DNA of 64,000 nucleotides from Glandiceps talaboti (lineage: Eukaryota; Hemichordata; Enteropneusta; Spengelidae): positions 3,280,501-3,344,500 of the forward strand of contig NC_135555.1 in the NCBI RefSeq assembly GCF_964340395.1. The letters are read 5' to 3'. The notes under the pieces were generated by a model. It did not search any database. It was not told the origin of the DNA and saw nothing but the letters and a program-made list of their open reading frames with translations. This document shows, piece after piece, positions 39,698 through 52,000 of the stretch (the stretch's first letter is position 1; each line of letters opens with the position of its first letter). Made by a program: the position numbers and the translations under genes.

Positions 39698-42148
39698 CAA
39701 TGAATGAATGGAGACATCATGATTTAAAGAAATTGGTGGCAACAAATAAATACTACAAAGCGTCTGTGATAATGAAAGGAATTGCTGAATTTCAGTAACT
39801 GAACCTGAAGATGCAGATCTAGGTCAAAGGTCAATACCTAAAAAGAAAGTTTGGCAATATGAGTTAATTGGTAAATCATGATTGTTCACTACAAATATGG
39901 CTGCCATTGGGTAAAATGTGATATGAGCACCAAAAATAATGCATGTGTATGTTTATCTGGTTCTGCATTATCTATAGACATGATCTAAAAGACATTAGCC
40001 ACACATAATTGCTACACAGTGTCTGCAATATGTAAGTAATAGCTTACTTTTGATGGTCTATGAATAGAGTCTATGATTAAAGTTGTTTAGTTAACTTATG
40101 CAGTATCAAATATAGCGATTGTTACCAAAAATAATACTTGTGTATAGTTCCTTTCTTCAATATTACTTGTAAAAATGATTTAAACGAAATTGGCAATATG
40201 TAAACACTACAATGTGTATGTGATAGCCAGGAATTGGCTTGATTTTGATAATTGACCTTGAAGGTTAAGGTCAAAGGTCAAGGTCTCTAATGTGGCTTGC
40301 ATCTGATAATATGGGGTAGACGCTTGAATAGACAGTGTCTGTGTATTACAGTTTTTGAGTAATGCAGTAAATATTGATTTTTTTAACTACAAATATGGCC
40401 ACCATTCAGTCAAATTTGCATATATATCAAAAGACGCATTGATGTGCTTATGTCCCACTTGATATGTCACCTTTGTGTCAGGTTTGAAAGAAATCAGATA
40501 CTGTATGTCTGAGAAACTACATATTACGGACAGATGGACAGACGGATGAAGCCCATTGTAATGGCACACCCTGGGGGGGGGGGGGGGCTAAAAAAGACAA
40601 ATGAAAGTTATAGGTACAATTTACAAATTGTCATCAATTCCCATAAAACTGAATAAAGGAACACTTTTGTGAATGTCAGTTATTGTTTATACCTTTCATA
40701 CTCATATGTCTGCAAAAACTACAAAAACTGTGACTTTATTAAAGTGGCACAAGCTGAGATTTCATAGTTTTTTATCCTAACTGAAAACTCTTACTACATA
40801 AGACCTTGATTAAAGTATGTAGTAATGCCTTTAGCATATAAAAGTGTCTTCTGGTATTATTTTAAATGGACAACTAAGAGTCATAATAGAGGTTTCTCAG
40901 TATTCTAGTATACATATCAATATATATAGTAGTGCATAAGGAATAAGTGATACAGTCCCAATCAATAAATGCAATCTGATGTTTCGAATCAAAATTCTTT
41001 ATCAAGGATATCAAGGCACGACATATAGTAGATCACTACCTAACTATATATCTAAATGTTATGGAATAGAATGAGAACCGTTTCTGTTTCTGTACTGAAA
41101 ACTTTAATCAAATCTTATATTAAGGAAATATGTGTTGTACTCAAAGACAAAATTATGAAAATGAAAGAATTTTTCTTATAAAATTTAAAAAATGAATGGA
41201 ACTTTTAGTCTAATTTTAGATAATAATTACCTGAAAATTTTATGGCACTGTATTTCAAAACATGCACAATTAAAAAAGGTATCCCCACATTGGTTTACAC
41301 AAAGTAAAGGTTTCTAAAGTTTTATTCCTCATGCAGAAAGTACAATAATGGGATGCCCTGTTTCAAGCTGACATTGGCGAAAATTATGTGCCATCTCAAA
41401 AGTATTGCAAATGCTTTGAGTGATCTATTAATAGTGTTTATACACAGCTGGAAATCCACAGGCAGATTACAGGACATGCCTGTAACAAGCCCAGTCTGTG
41501 GGCCCAGTCCAGATCTTATAAAAGGGTATGTGCAACTAGTGCTGCTACAGGGATTGTACATTTAATGAGATTTCATAATAGTATTCACAGACATGTAACA
41601 GGTCAGTTGGCACAGGTACGTATACAGGTGTGTAACTTCAGACTATACACTTCTGTGATCACATGACTGAAACAAGGATATACACACACGTGTATCCAAA
41701 GATGTGTGTACAAGTTCTGTTATAGAGTCTGTAAATTTGGTTGGATTCCAGGACTGTACTCAGACATGTAACAGGTCTGTTGGTACAGGTATGTGTACAG
41801 GTGTGTAATTCCTGAGAGTATTTCACAAATGGTTTATTGTAATATTCTAATTGTATGTACAAATATATGAAATTAGGATTAAATTATAGTTTTGACATAC
41901 ATGTGTATACTTCTATGTATGCAATGGTACAGTCAAGTAAACACATGTGCTGTCAAGTGTAAAAACAAGACAGGCCCTGCGACATCAGGCCTGTATACAC
42001 ATCAAAGAATCAGCAGTGTACCTACAGCAATGTACACAATAATATAGCCACACCTGGTCCTCTGTTGACAGGTCTGTGGCTACAGCTCTCTTACAACCCT
42101 GTGCCACAGGAAAGTTGAAGGGTCTCCATAGGATCTGTTCCAGGGTAG
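39698..42148. other. intergenic; direct repeat 41586-41635 / 41761-41810
   Basis: No supported gene. A G-run of about 14 lies near 40571. A segment of about 50 bp containing 'AGACATGTAACAGGTC.GTTGG.ACAGGTA' occurs twice, about 175 bp apart. Part of this region may be SLC7A6OS downstream sequence. Confidence 0.5.
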
Positions 42149-42303
42149 TCTAGCTGCGTAGTCTAGCTGCTAGACCCCTCGGGCTATTCTGCTTTAAAAG
42201 CAACCAAAGGTCACTATAAAAGAGGGTGCTAGCACCCTCAGTAGTGACCTTTGGTTGCCTTCACAATCAGCAGAATAGCCCGAAGGATCAGCAGCAAGAC
42301 TAG
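42149..42303. repeat. palindromic fold-back repeat
   Basis: The arms 42160-42230 and 42231-42303 are inverted copies around the perfect centre GAGGGTGCTAGCACCCTC (42222-42239). Shared arm motifs are 'CGGGCTATTCTGCT' and 'GCAACCAAAGGTCACTA', with one arm carrying a short insertion. It resembles a small MITE, but no target-site duplication could be identified. It lies about 500 bp downstream of the SLC7A6OS stop codon. Confidence 0.7.
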
Positions 42304-42803
42304 TTCCTGGGATGAAATTTTATATGGTGTGTATATCATTGGCTACAGAGTGAATATAGTTCCATGCTTTTTCAACAAGTTACTGCATACAGGTAGATTA
42401 CGAGTAAAACTTTGATTTATTTTCAAATATTCTTCTTTGCTAGTTGTCAAGATGCTACACTGTGAATGCAAGAACTATCTTTTAATTTTCTGACTGATCA
42501 GTGGTAACTTCAAGTAGCCATTTTGGTTTCAAATGGATGTTGAGCAAAGCATCCTTATTCCTAACAATAAAGTGTTGATATATTTTACAAAGTTAATACT
42601 GAATTCACACATGATTGAAGTACTCATTATGAAATGTATTTTTCATGTTAAAATATGTTCTATAAAGGTGACAGAACATTTTGAGAAAACTTTATGAGAA
42701 AGCACCATTTCATGATAGTCAGCTTCAAAAATATCTTTGACAATAAATAGTACATGTATATTAATAAATAAATGCACAAATTTATAACTCCAAGTTGTGT
42801 TTA

Positions 42804-44749
42804 TCAGACAATGAAGCCATCATGTCGATCATCATCCTCATCCTCATCATCATCATCATCATAATCACGATCATTGTAATCCTGGACTTCATATTCATAA
42901 TCCATATTTCTGTATCGATACTCAGAATTATGATTACAATATTCATCATCTGATTCTTCTTCATCACTAGAAAGGTCATCATCACCATGGCAACGGTGTC
43001 CATCTGAAACAAAGGCAAATGGGACAATACTTGATGTTATATCACAAGTTATTACCGGGACTTCAGTATGTAATATATTAGGAAATACATAAATTACTTG
43101 ACATTACACTAATGATTAGTACTCTCTGTTAATATCAGAACTAAACCAAGAGTTTAAAATTTCAAAGTAATCAAAAATCACATCAGACTACAGCATTTTG
43201 TATGAACTGTTGCCATGACAACTTAATAATCTTCTTCTTTTGTTTATTCTTTTTATAATCATTAATTATTTTTAATCTCCTCACCTTCCTCAAAATAGTT
43301 GGGATCTTCATCAGGATAATCATTTCTCCAATTACTTTCATCATTACTGTCATCATCTTCATCGTCATACTCATTTCCTCGGACGTCATCATCGTCATTA
43401 TTTGCAAACAGAAAATCTTCATTACTATAACCCATTATAGCAGTGATACTCTCCAAGGCCTTTATATCAAGTGTTGCCGGATCGGCATAATATAGATCAT
43501 ATACATATTCAGTCTCTTTAGGTTTGGGTTTTGTTTCATCCTCAATGGTGAGTTTTTCACGAATCATCTGTATGTTATTACACATAAGGACATCAGGATT
43601 TGGTGATTTTGTCCTGCTGCCTGGACTTTTCTGAAATAAATGGAAATCAGATATAAGATACAACCAAAACTACGGTCACTTGCTTTGGAGTCATATCTTG
43701 TAGTAGTTCCAAACTCAAAGTGTTAATAATTTACCTAGGATATTTCAGCTGAATCACCCAGCCTTCTTCCACTGTTATTGTATATACATGTGTAATGTAC
43801 AACATAAGATTATAGTTATAATATTATATATAACGGTTTGAAAGAAAGTTGGGTTATCATGTTTTGGTTGCTTTCTTGTATGAAGTTACAATTTCAAGCT
43901 TTTTAAACATGGTAAACAAAAATTTTTTGAACTGATAAAGTTACATTCTAACACTATCTGGCCTAAAATGACATCATATACAATAGGATAGTAATTTTAT
44001 TTTTGCTGATCATTGGGTTACATTCTGACCTATTAAGTGACCCCCACATATAAAATCATAGTGGTTTTAAAGAGTAATCACCCTTTTCTAATCTCAAATA
44101 ATCTGATTTACTCAATCTAGTGTATAAAACATGGTGAATACTGAGATTGAAGACCACTCCTTATATTAAAGGGTCTATGATTAATGAGATTCAAATGTAA
44201 CCTATGACCTTCTTTGATGTTGATAAAGTAAATTATGATGTAATCCCACCTTTCTCACTTCATGCTGTGCTTCTTGTTCTTCTTGTACAATATCATAAAG
44301 GCAATAAAGTCTACTGGCTTCAATCTCTGTAGTATCTTCAGCTGCACATGCTCCATCACCTCTGACCTCTTTCAAGTTTTGTGAGCTATTTTCCTTATCA
44401 TCACAAATGGATTTCAACTTGTTAGAGCCACTGGTATCCCTTGTTTGTTTCTTCTCACATTCTCCTTTAGATGGTTTCTCATCATCATTACTTTCAGTGT
44501 TTACATTTCTATGCTTAGAAACAACTTTATATCTACTTGATTGTGATACTGTCTTTCGTAATTCTCTGCTCTTTAAATTTATCTGTTCAAGAATTTTGCT
44601 GGGTCCACTTCTTTTTAATTTTTGTTTGGCACTGTCAATGGCACTCTGGATTTGGTCAATGGGTTCATCCTGTAAAGAAATTCAAGAAAGAAGAAAGAAA
44701 CTCATTTAGAATATAAATATATTTTTATACCACCCACAATGTGATAAAA

Positions 44750-44835
<86 letters not shown>

Positions 44836-45025
44836 CTCGGTGAGTATCAATCTGCTAAGACAGTGCTCTATACCGCAGTGGCAGAGCGTAATAGTTTTGG
44901 TAGTACTGGAACTCTTTCTTGGGTGTAACTCGGAGTTTCACGCATATTGCGATCATCAGACACTCAGTGTCTGATGATGCGTGAAACTCCGAGTTACACC
45001 CAAGAAAGAGTTCCAGTACTACCAA

Positions 45026-45064
<39 letters not shown>

Positions 45065-45705
45065 TGATACAGATCTATACAAATCTATAAACAGAAATGG
45101 CAAAAGAAAAAATTAAAAGGTATTCAACGTTGGTTAAAATTTGAAATGTGAAGTGATGGAATTCTGGGTGTCAAAAATGGCATATTTTTGTTTCAACAAC
45201 ATCACGTATTTTTTTTACTCTGACGTGTTACTGACAAGTGATATTACGACGATCACGTGAGTTCAAGGACATTGCACAATCGAAGGTTGTTTACCATTAC
45301 AGAAAGTAATTTAAACAGTTCCTCTGCTATCAAATGATTCTGATATTAAATTATACTTGGTAACTAATACTTGAAATAATACATAAAACTGATAGCTATT
45401 ACAATCGTACAGTGATACACAAAATAAAGGTATCCTTCCGAATTTTTTTAATGCATTGTCAGCTGTATTATTATAATTTGTTATTACATGTACTTTCGTC
45501 CACCATGACGTGATTGAGTACATCATATTTGTTACATGATTCTTACCTTTCCTGCAATCGTTCCAGCGAATCTAAACACACTATCGATCTCACTAGAATC
45601 TGGTAGTTGCTCGCTGTCAGCTTGTTTGGATTTCTTACACGATAAAATGAGTGTATCGGCGGGATCAATCGTACGTTTACGTTTCACTCTGATCACCGCA
45701 GCCAT
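42804..45705 (-). CDS. SLC7A6OS: SLC7A6OS/Iwr1, RNA polymerase II nuclear-import factor
   Basis: Coding exons by GT/AG joins: 45705-45547, 44669-44250, 43630-43285, 43003-42804 (stop TGA), giving 374 residues in one frame; the human protein is about 309. Residues 1-11 read MAAVIRVKRKR, the conserved basic start of the family. The Iwr1 core lies in exon 3: 'PDVLMCNNIQMIRE' (about 205-218) then 'YVYDLYYAD' (235-243), followed by an Asp/Glu-rich stretch with 'NWRNDYPDEDPNYFE'. The tail encoded by exon 4 is again Asp/Glu/Tyr-rich and ends DGFIV. Known family role: binds assembled RNA polymerase II in the cytoplasm and directs its nuclear import. The start at 45705 is preferred over an upstream in-frame GTG because it fits the family N-terminus. 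Intron 1 holds the hammerhead-like repeat. An AATAAA candidate sits at 42416-42421 (minus strand). Confidence 0.93.
44923..44963 (-). ncRNA. hammerhead-ribozyme-like motif, copy 2 (complete core)
   Basis: Minus strand reads GUGU, CUGAUGA, a stem-loop of CGCA/UGCG with loop AUA, GAAA, helix III ACU/AGU with loop CCG, U, then ACAC. Stem I here is GUGU/ACAC, where copy 1 has UUGU/ACAA: one G-C pair replaced by U-A, which keeps pairing. The loop bases of stems II and III also differ between copies while the core is unchanged. The U-U at the base of stem II is also present here. Confidence 0.55.
44967..44999 (+). ncRNA. hammerhead-like motif, broken copy (stem II deleted)
   Basis: On the plus strand GUGU, CUGAUGA, only UGCGU, GAAA, helix III and ACAC. 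Stem I, helix III and the core remain, but the 5' half and loop of stem II (8 bases compared with the minus-strand copy) are missing. It should not fold into an active ribozyme. Confidence 0.5.
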
Positions 45706-45959
45706 CTTCAAAGAGTTTTGATTGGCCACATGGCCAAATGGGGGCGCACAACCAAATTGTCAGAACTGAAAAAAAAATTAGATACTATGTACAGCATTAT
45801 CTATATCGTATTTTGATACGATATTTTTTATTTGATATTTTGATATTTTACTAACAAATTTATTAAGGTTATACATATTTTCTTTACAAAGTCAAAGCAA
45901 TGTAAAATTACTGAATGTACAGACTACAAATCCACACTACGCTCAGCTTGAAAACAGCA
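45706..45959. promoter_or_regulatory. shared divergent promoter of SLC7A6OS and OXA1L
   Basis: Only 254 bp separate the two start codons, which face away from each other, so both promoters and 5' leaders must lie here. An inverted CCAAT (ATTGG, about 45720-45725) and a short G/C-rich patch (GGGGGCGC, about 45740) are close to the SLC7A6OS side. No TATA box at a typical distance was seen. Transcription start sites are unknown. Confidence 0.65.
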
Positions 45960-46378
45960 ATGGCTGCCTACATAAGTTTGCGTGGAGTCGGTAGTATAAG
46001 ATGTACATTGACGCAAACAAGTAGAACAACAGTGAGTATATGTCACATTTAAATATAATCAATTATAAAGTGAATGCCAAAACAGAAAATCTACGTAGAA
46101 TGTGAATCGGTCGACCATTTCATAATTTAAGGTGACTGGCGATGTGGTGAGCAGTGACGTTCGTCTGATTTCGCTTTGTTGCATGCGGTGCACACGTTTC
46201 GTCTCCGTCTGCAAGCAGGAATAATTAGTAATATCGCTTGTGCTATATCAGGGACACTGTGGCCAATCGGCTGTATGTATCATGTCATCATGACAGTGTG
46301 TAAAAGAATTTTTTTGTTAAGGCCAGAAAAAAAGCTGTTCAACGGGCCTGACTCATCTTTTTGGCATTTCATTTATTA

Positions 46379-46457
<79 letters not shown>

Positions 46458-49001
46458 TAGACTAAATATCCTCATGCGGTCTTCACATGTCAGTAAAATG
46501 CACACTTTCGTTTCAAAATAAAGGAGATTTCTTTGTATTTTCTGAATGATACATGTAACAATATACATTTGAGTCAATTTCAAATTATGTAATATCTTAT
46601 ACAGTGGTTTACTTGGCTCATGCTCTAGACTGATGATGTATACAAGAGTGAACTGAGTAAGATGTTGCATATCCAACCTGCACTAAAAGGAATGAACAAA
46701 ACTTTACAACATTAATGCATCATTATATCCACTGTAATGTACGTGACAGAAGGGGTGGCTAAAATAATTCTGGAGTTTCATTTGGCGGGTCTTAAAGTTC
46801 TTTAAGAGAAGAGGGTGTGAGGAGCTACAAAATTCGTTTAACCATAATATGTGTACATTTCCTAAGTGTACAACTGATGGAAATCGATTTCCATACAGAC
46901 AAATTGCAAGAGATAAAATCAAAATGACTGTTGTATGTACTGTACATGTATACCCTGTTTACAGCGCAAATGGTACTTCATTAGTAGAAAACGAGATACC
47001 ATAGACCATCCAAACAGAGTACTACTAGCTTCAATTTTCATATATGCACAGGTAAATTATATTGTAAAGATTTGGTGAGTTGAAAATGGGGAGAGTTGAA
47101 AATGGGATGAGTTGAAATGGGACAAGTTGAAATTGTGATCCGTCACCTCATTATGCTATTGGTATATGACATATTATGAATTTATTTTTGTCTTCAGGTA
47201 TCAAGAAACATCTCATGTCAACCAAGATTGATATTACTACAGAAACCAAGTAATAGATGTCATATATGTACAAACTTTACTCCTGGACAATGGAGGACAC
47301 TTGGACTTGGTGTAGGAATCAGATATAATAGTAATGACTGGTCCACGACAGCTGATCAGACAACTATTACAGATGTTACTTCACAGGCAGTAAGAATGAT
47401 GTTGAAACACTTCATCCGAATACATTGCAATCTGTTTTTGATGTTGCAATGTATGCATACTAACACATTATAAACAACAGCAAACTTGAAGTAAACTCAG
47501 TATGGTGATATAGCAAAGAAGTACTCAAATCAGTACCATTGTTCAATAAGACTTCTATATCAGATGAAACAATAATACTGACAGATGCAGAATTGTTGGC
47601 ACTCTTGTTAACCATTGGTTAAACCAAGTGATGAAAGGATGACTGCACAATAAGGAATCTTTCAATCTATTGAAACTTTGCCTAGAGAAAAGTAATCCTG
47701 ATAATCCAGCATTTAGGTAGGAAGACATCATTCCTACTTCTAGGGTTGCTGTAACAGGCTTTCAGTTATGTTGATCTAGTCAACAATTTGCAATTTGAAA
47801 CAGTTTTAATCTAGTGTTTAGAAAATGCAGAGACGTTTTGCAAAATTGTGAATCATTTTAATATAAGGATAAAGTCCATTTCCTTTTTGAAAGAAGGATA
47901 AAATATTTGATGCAGATCACAATGCTAAATACAGTAGTTTGTCATGATGTTTGAAATCGTGTGATAAACATTTACATTTGAAAAATGAAATATCAAAGGA
48001 TGTGAAATTGTTTGGTTTATTTTCCAGATACATTCAACAGACCCATTATCACCTGTCAGTATAGCACCTGATGCAGCACAGATTATAGAGCAAGTAAAAG
48101 AAGTACCTATATCAGAACTGGGTCTTGGTGGTGCAACACCCATTGGTTTCATACAGTCTATATTGGAGGCAATACATATTGATTTTCATCTCCCGTGGTG
48201 GGGTGCAATAGCATTAGGTGAGGATCCAATCTCATATATTAAAGTACTGTTTTAAAATGAGCACATTTGCAATGTCTGAGGATGGACGATACTTATTTTT
48301 TTTATGTCGATGTTGTTAAAATTCTTCTCATGATACATAATTTGACTTGTAATGGAAAGGATATACAGTGAATGAAAGTCACAAACCTGTTTTGCATTTT
48401 TATCCTGATTGAAATTCAGGTATTTCATAAAAAGTTATTAAATGAAGGAAAATGTATGTGTCTTGTTTATTGGATTCTATTGCAGCAAGTGTTATAGTTG
48501 ACAACTGATGTAGCCTGAAAGATCCAAGTGTTGTTTCTGCCTATAGAATACAAAGTGGTTACATAAGTGAACCAACAGCTGGATTTTTCAGACTACTACT
48601 AATTTTGACTAACAGATTTATGGTCAAAATGTTGGTTGTCCTCACTCTGGAAATAACTATGGAACTTATTGTAACTTTTAGGAACTGTTCTTGCAAGGAT
48701 TCTAATATTCCCAGTTTATATCAAGGCTCAGAAGAATGCAATTCAACTGAACAATGTAATGCCCACTATGCAGAAAATGAGCAAGAGGATGTCCGATGCT
48801 AGGAAAAGTGGTAACGAAGAAGAAAGTATGTCAAATGAAAATGTATGACTGAATGGTTGTGTGAAGTACAGTTAGTAAAGTCTACCTGGGTTCCTAGTAC
48901 TATATCCTTGATCTCTCATCAAAGTTATGGTTGAATGTTTTACATGTGTTACCTTTCCTATTGTAAGGGTTCTGAAACACTCACCACACACACAGGTGCA
49001 G

Positions 49002-49063
<62 letters not shown>

Positions 49064-52000
49064 TAGCACACACATCACCAGCAAAAATTCCAACCTATAT
49101 GTGTATACAGGTGACAAAATTAGAATGTACAACTATTCCAGTGAATTGTTGGTATAATTTGAAATGTGTAACATAATTCCCATATACTCCAAATTTCAGG
49201 AAGTCTCAGAGATCTTACCACCTTTTCTTTGTTGTTTTCAGTTGCCATGGCAGCACATGAACTGCAATTATTCATGAAACGTAATAATGTTAATCCATTG
49301 AAAAGTTTTTTAATTCCTTTGGCACAGGTAAGTATGTTTTAACGTACAGATCATACTATCTAACAACAACAACATTATTCCTTTATCTCTAACACATATC
49401 TATGCGAGTCTTCATCATCTGTATTTGACAAGGTAACACATATATATTTTAGGTTTTATAGCTGTAATTTGATTTCCTCATTGTATCATCTCTTCTGGAC
49501 TATGTGAACTCATGATGATCAAATTCCTACAGTGACCGATTGGAATCTGCATGTTGCCAGTTCCAGCAGTGCCTCTGCCATTTGTTTCTGAATAGATATA
49601 GTCCTTTGGTATGGTTTAAACCAAGATTGTGCCCCATTCAACAAATGGGAACCCAGTAGCAAAAAAGTTATGTGAATAATTTATGCATGTACTTTAATAC
49701 TGAGGCAGCAGGGATTGTATGCTGAAGATCTATACTTGGTATACAGAATATTTGTGCCACTGTCTGTGCAAGGTAATAATTATACAATGCTATTGTGGAT
49801 GACTTTGTATATCTAATTCATTATTATCTCATACAGCAAAATGGCATGTATTTAAAGTACACTATTTCCTGTTTCCTTCCAAACAACTAATTTATATCTT
49901 TTTCATCAACAGGCACCTATATTTATTTCATTTTTTATTGGATTAAGAAGGATGGCAACCTTACCCGTAGAAAGTATGAAGACTGGTGGTTTATATTGGT
50001 TTACAGATTTAACAGTTGCAGATCCATATTATATTCTACCAGTTGTAGCTAGTTTAACAATGTTAGCGTCAATAGAGGTAGGTTTGTAGTGATTCACATA
50101 GTGTGTGTGTGCACACCCTTACCTCCTCATGGCAAGCAGATTACGATCTGATTCACACCCATATTTGGACAGTGATATATTCATGTAAAATTGTCACTTT
50201 TTATTGCAAAGTTACTGAAAAAAATCTTAGAAAGGTAGCTTGTAATACTTTTCAGTCATTGAGTTATGAGTATAGAGGACATTAGTTTAAGAACCTATGG
50301 CAGTGAGGGAAGTATCTGTGTCATGGTATTAAGGTCATAAGGTCACATGGTCACAAGGTCATAGTGATTTTGATAAACCTGTGTATCTGATTTCAGCTTG
50401 GTGGTGAAGGTGTTCAGAATCCACAGATGCAGCATGTAAAAATTATGATGAGGATAATGCCATTTGCCGTCCTACCAGTAATGGCATCTATGCCAACGGT
50501 ATGTTCAAATCTTTCTCTCTAATGTCTCTGATTTCAGATTTTAATGTCTGGATAAAATTGTTTGACATCTTGTCTATCAGCTGCAATAAATACAAGCAAA
50601 GCAATTGATATTTTAATTACATCGTTAAATGTAATTGCAATATTTGTCAAATATTATAATGTTAAAATTCACTCTCATGTCACTTTCCAACTTGGTGATA
50701 ATTTCTCAGTGAATTTTTATTTCGCTAACTTTCAAAATGTGTCTATATCTTTTGTCAAATTAATGATATAATACAGTTGAATTAGGTGATAACATTAAGT
50801 TGGTTGAAAATCAAATATAATTACATTTTAAACCTTTTTTCCTAATGTTGTATTTCATTTTAGTGATAGAAAGTCTGCTACATTGAATGTCAACTCTGAC
50901 AGAAAGCCTGCCAAACTTTCTAAAACCCTTTCTGATGTCATATTTTCTGATATTTGTATGTTACAGGCTGTATTCACATATTGGTGTACATCAAATGCCT
51001 TTACATTGAGTCAGATAGCATTACTAAAGATACCCCAAGTCAGGACTTACTTTGATATTCCTGAGAGGATACAGCACCAACCAAAAGATTTGCAACCAGC
51101 AACTGGCGGTTTCTTCAAAAGCATGAAATCAGGTATGTTTACTTGTGAACCATATTTTCTGAAATAATTACATTTCATGAAGGCCATCAGACTGTGAAAT
51201 GTTTGATGGTGAAGTCCCCAAGTGATTTTGCATGGTGACAGAATTCTATAGGGAGCAAACATATTGTTATAGAAATAAAGGGTTCTATAGAGAGCAAATA
51301 TATTGTTAAAGAAATAATGGGTTCTATAGAGAGCAAATATATTGTTAAAGAAATAATGGGTTCTATAGAGAGCAAACATATTGTTATAGAAATAAAGGGT
51401 TCTATAGAGAGCAAATATATTGTTAAAGAAATAATGGGTTCTATAGAGAGCAAATATATTGTTATAGAAATAATGGGTTCTATAGAGAGCAAATATATTA
51501 TAGAAATAATGGGTTCTATAGAGAGCAAATATATCATTATAGAAATAAAGGGTTTTCTTTTCAAAAACATTGTTACGTTAAAACTCTTCTTGAGCCGTAA
51601 ATAGTCCAAAGTCTCAAACTCAAAAAGTATCTATATATCTTCAAGTGATACTTTTAATTTTTAGTTGATCATGGTAACATATTTTTACAAAAAGTAAGTG
51701 TGGTGGTGATACTATTAATTCATAATAATTTGTATGCTTTTAAAACCACATAAACCAAGTTTGTAGAAAAGCCCACTTCGCATTATACAGAATTGGCAAG
51801 ATCCGTAAACTTCTCGATCAGGACACTACCGAGACATTGATCTACGCATTTGTAACAACTCAGTTAGATTATTGTAATAGTCTCTTGTATGGAATTAACA
51901 AAGATCAGCTTCACCGTTTGCAATCTCTTCAAAACGCTGCAGCACGTTTAGTTAGTCGTTCCCGTAAATTTGACCATATTACACCTGTATTAGTTGATTT

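Larger units (their letters stand above)
44754..45057. mobile_element. (TA)n-flanked HHR-like repeat, copy 2, with inverted partial duplicate
   Basis: Lies inside SLC7A6OS intron 1 (44670-45546). A (TA)n tract (44754-44834) is followed by a unit 44835-44963 closely matching the repeat at 31471-31599. A head-to-head inverted partial copy follows (about 44966-45029) and a second (TA)n tract (to 45057). The two inverted copies make a long snap-back with the hammerhead-like cores at the apex. No protein-coding part. Confidence 0.65.

Noticed and set aside
45706-45729. Upstream in-frame extension of SLC7A6OS starting at a GTG
   Set aside because: The ATG at 45705 gives the family's typical N-terminus; a GTG start is not needed in an animal gene.
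51187-51609. Frame of 140 codons with repeated '[10 protein letters not shown]'
   Set aside because: Antisense reading of a 39-bp intronic minisatellite whose unit length is a multiple of three.
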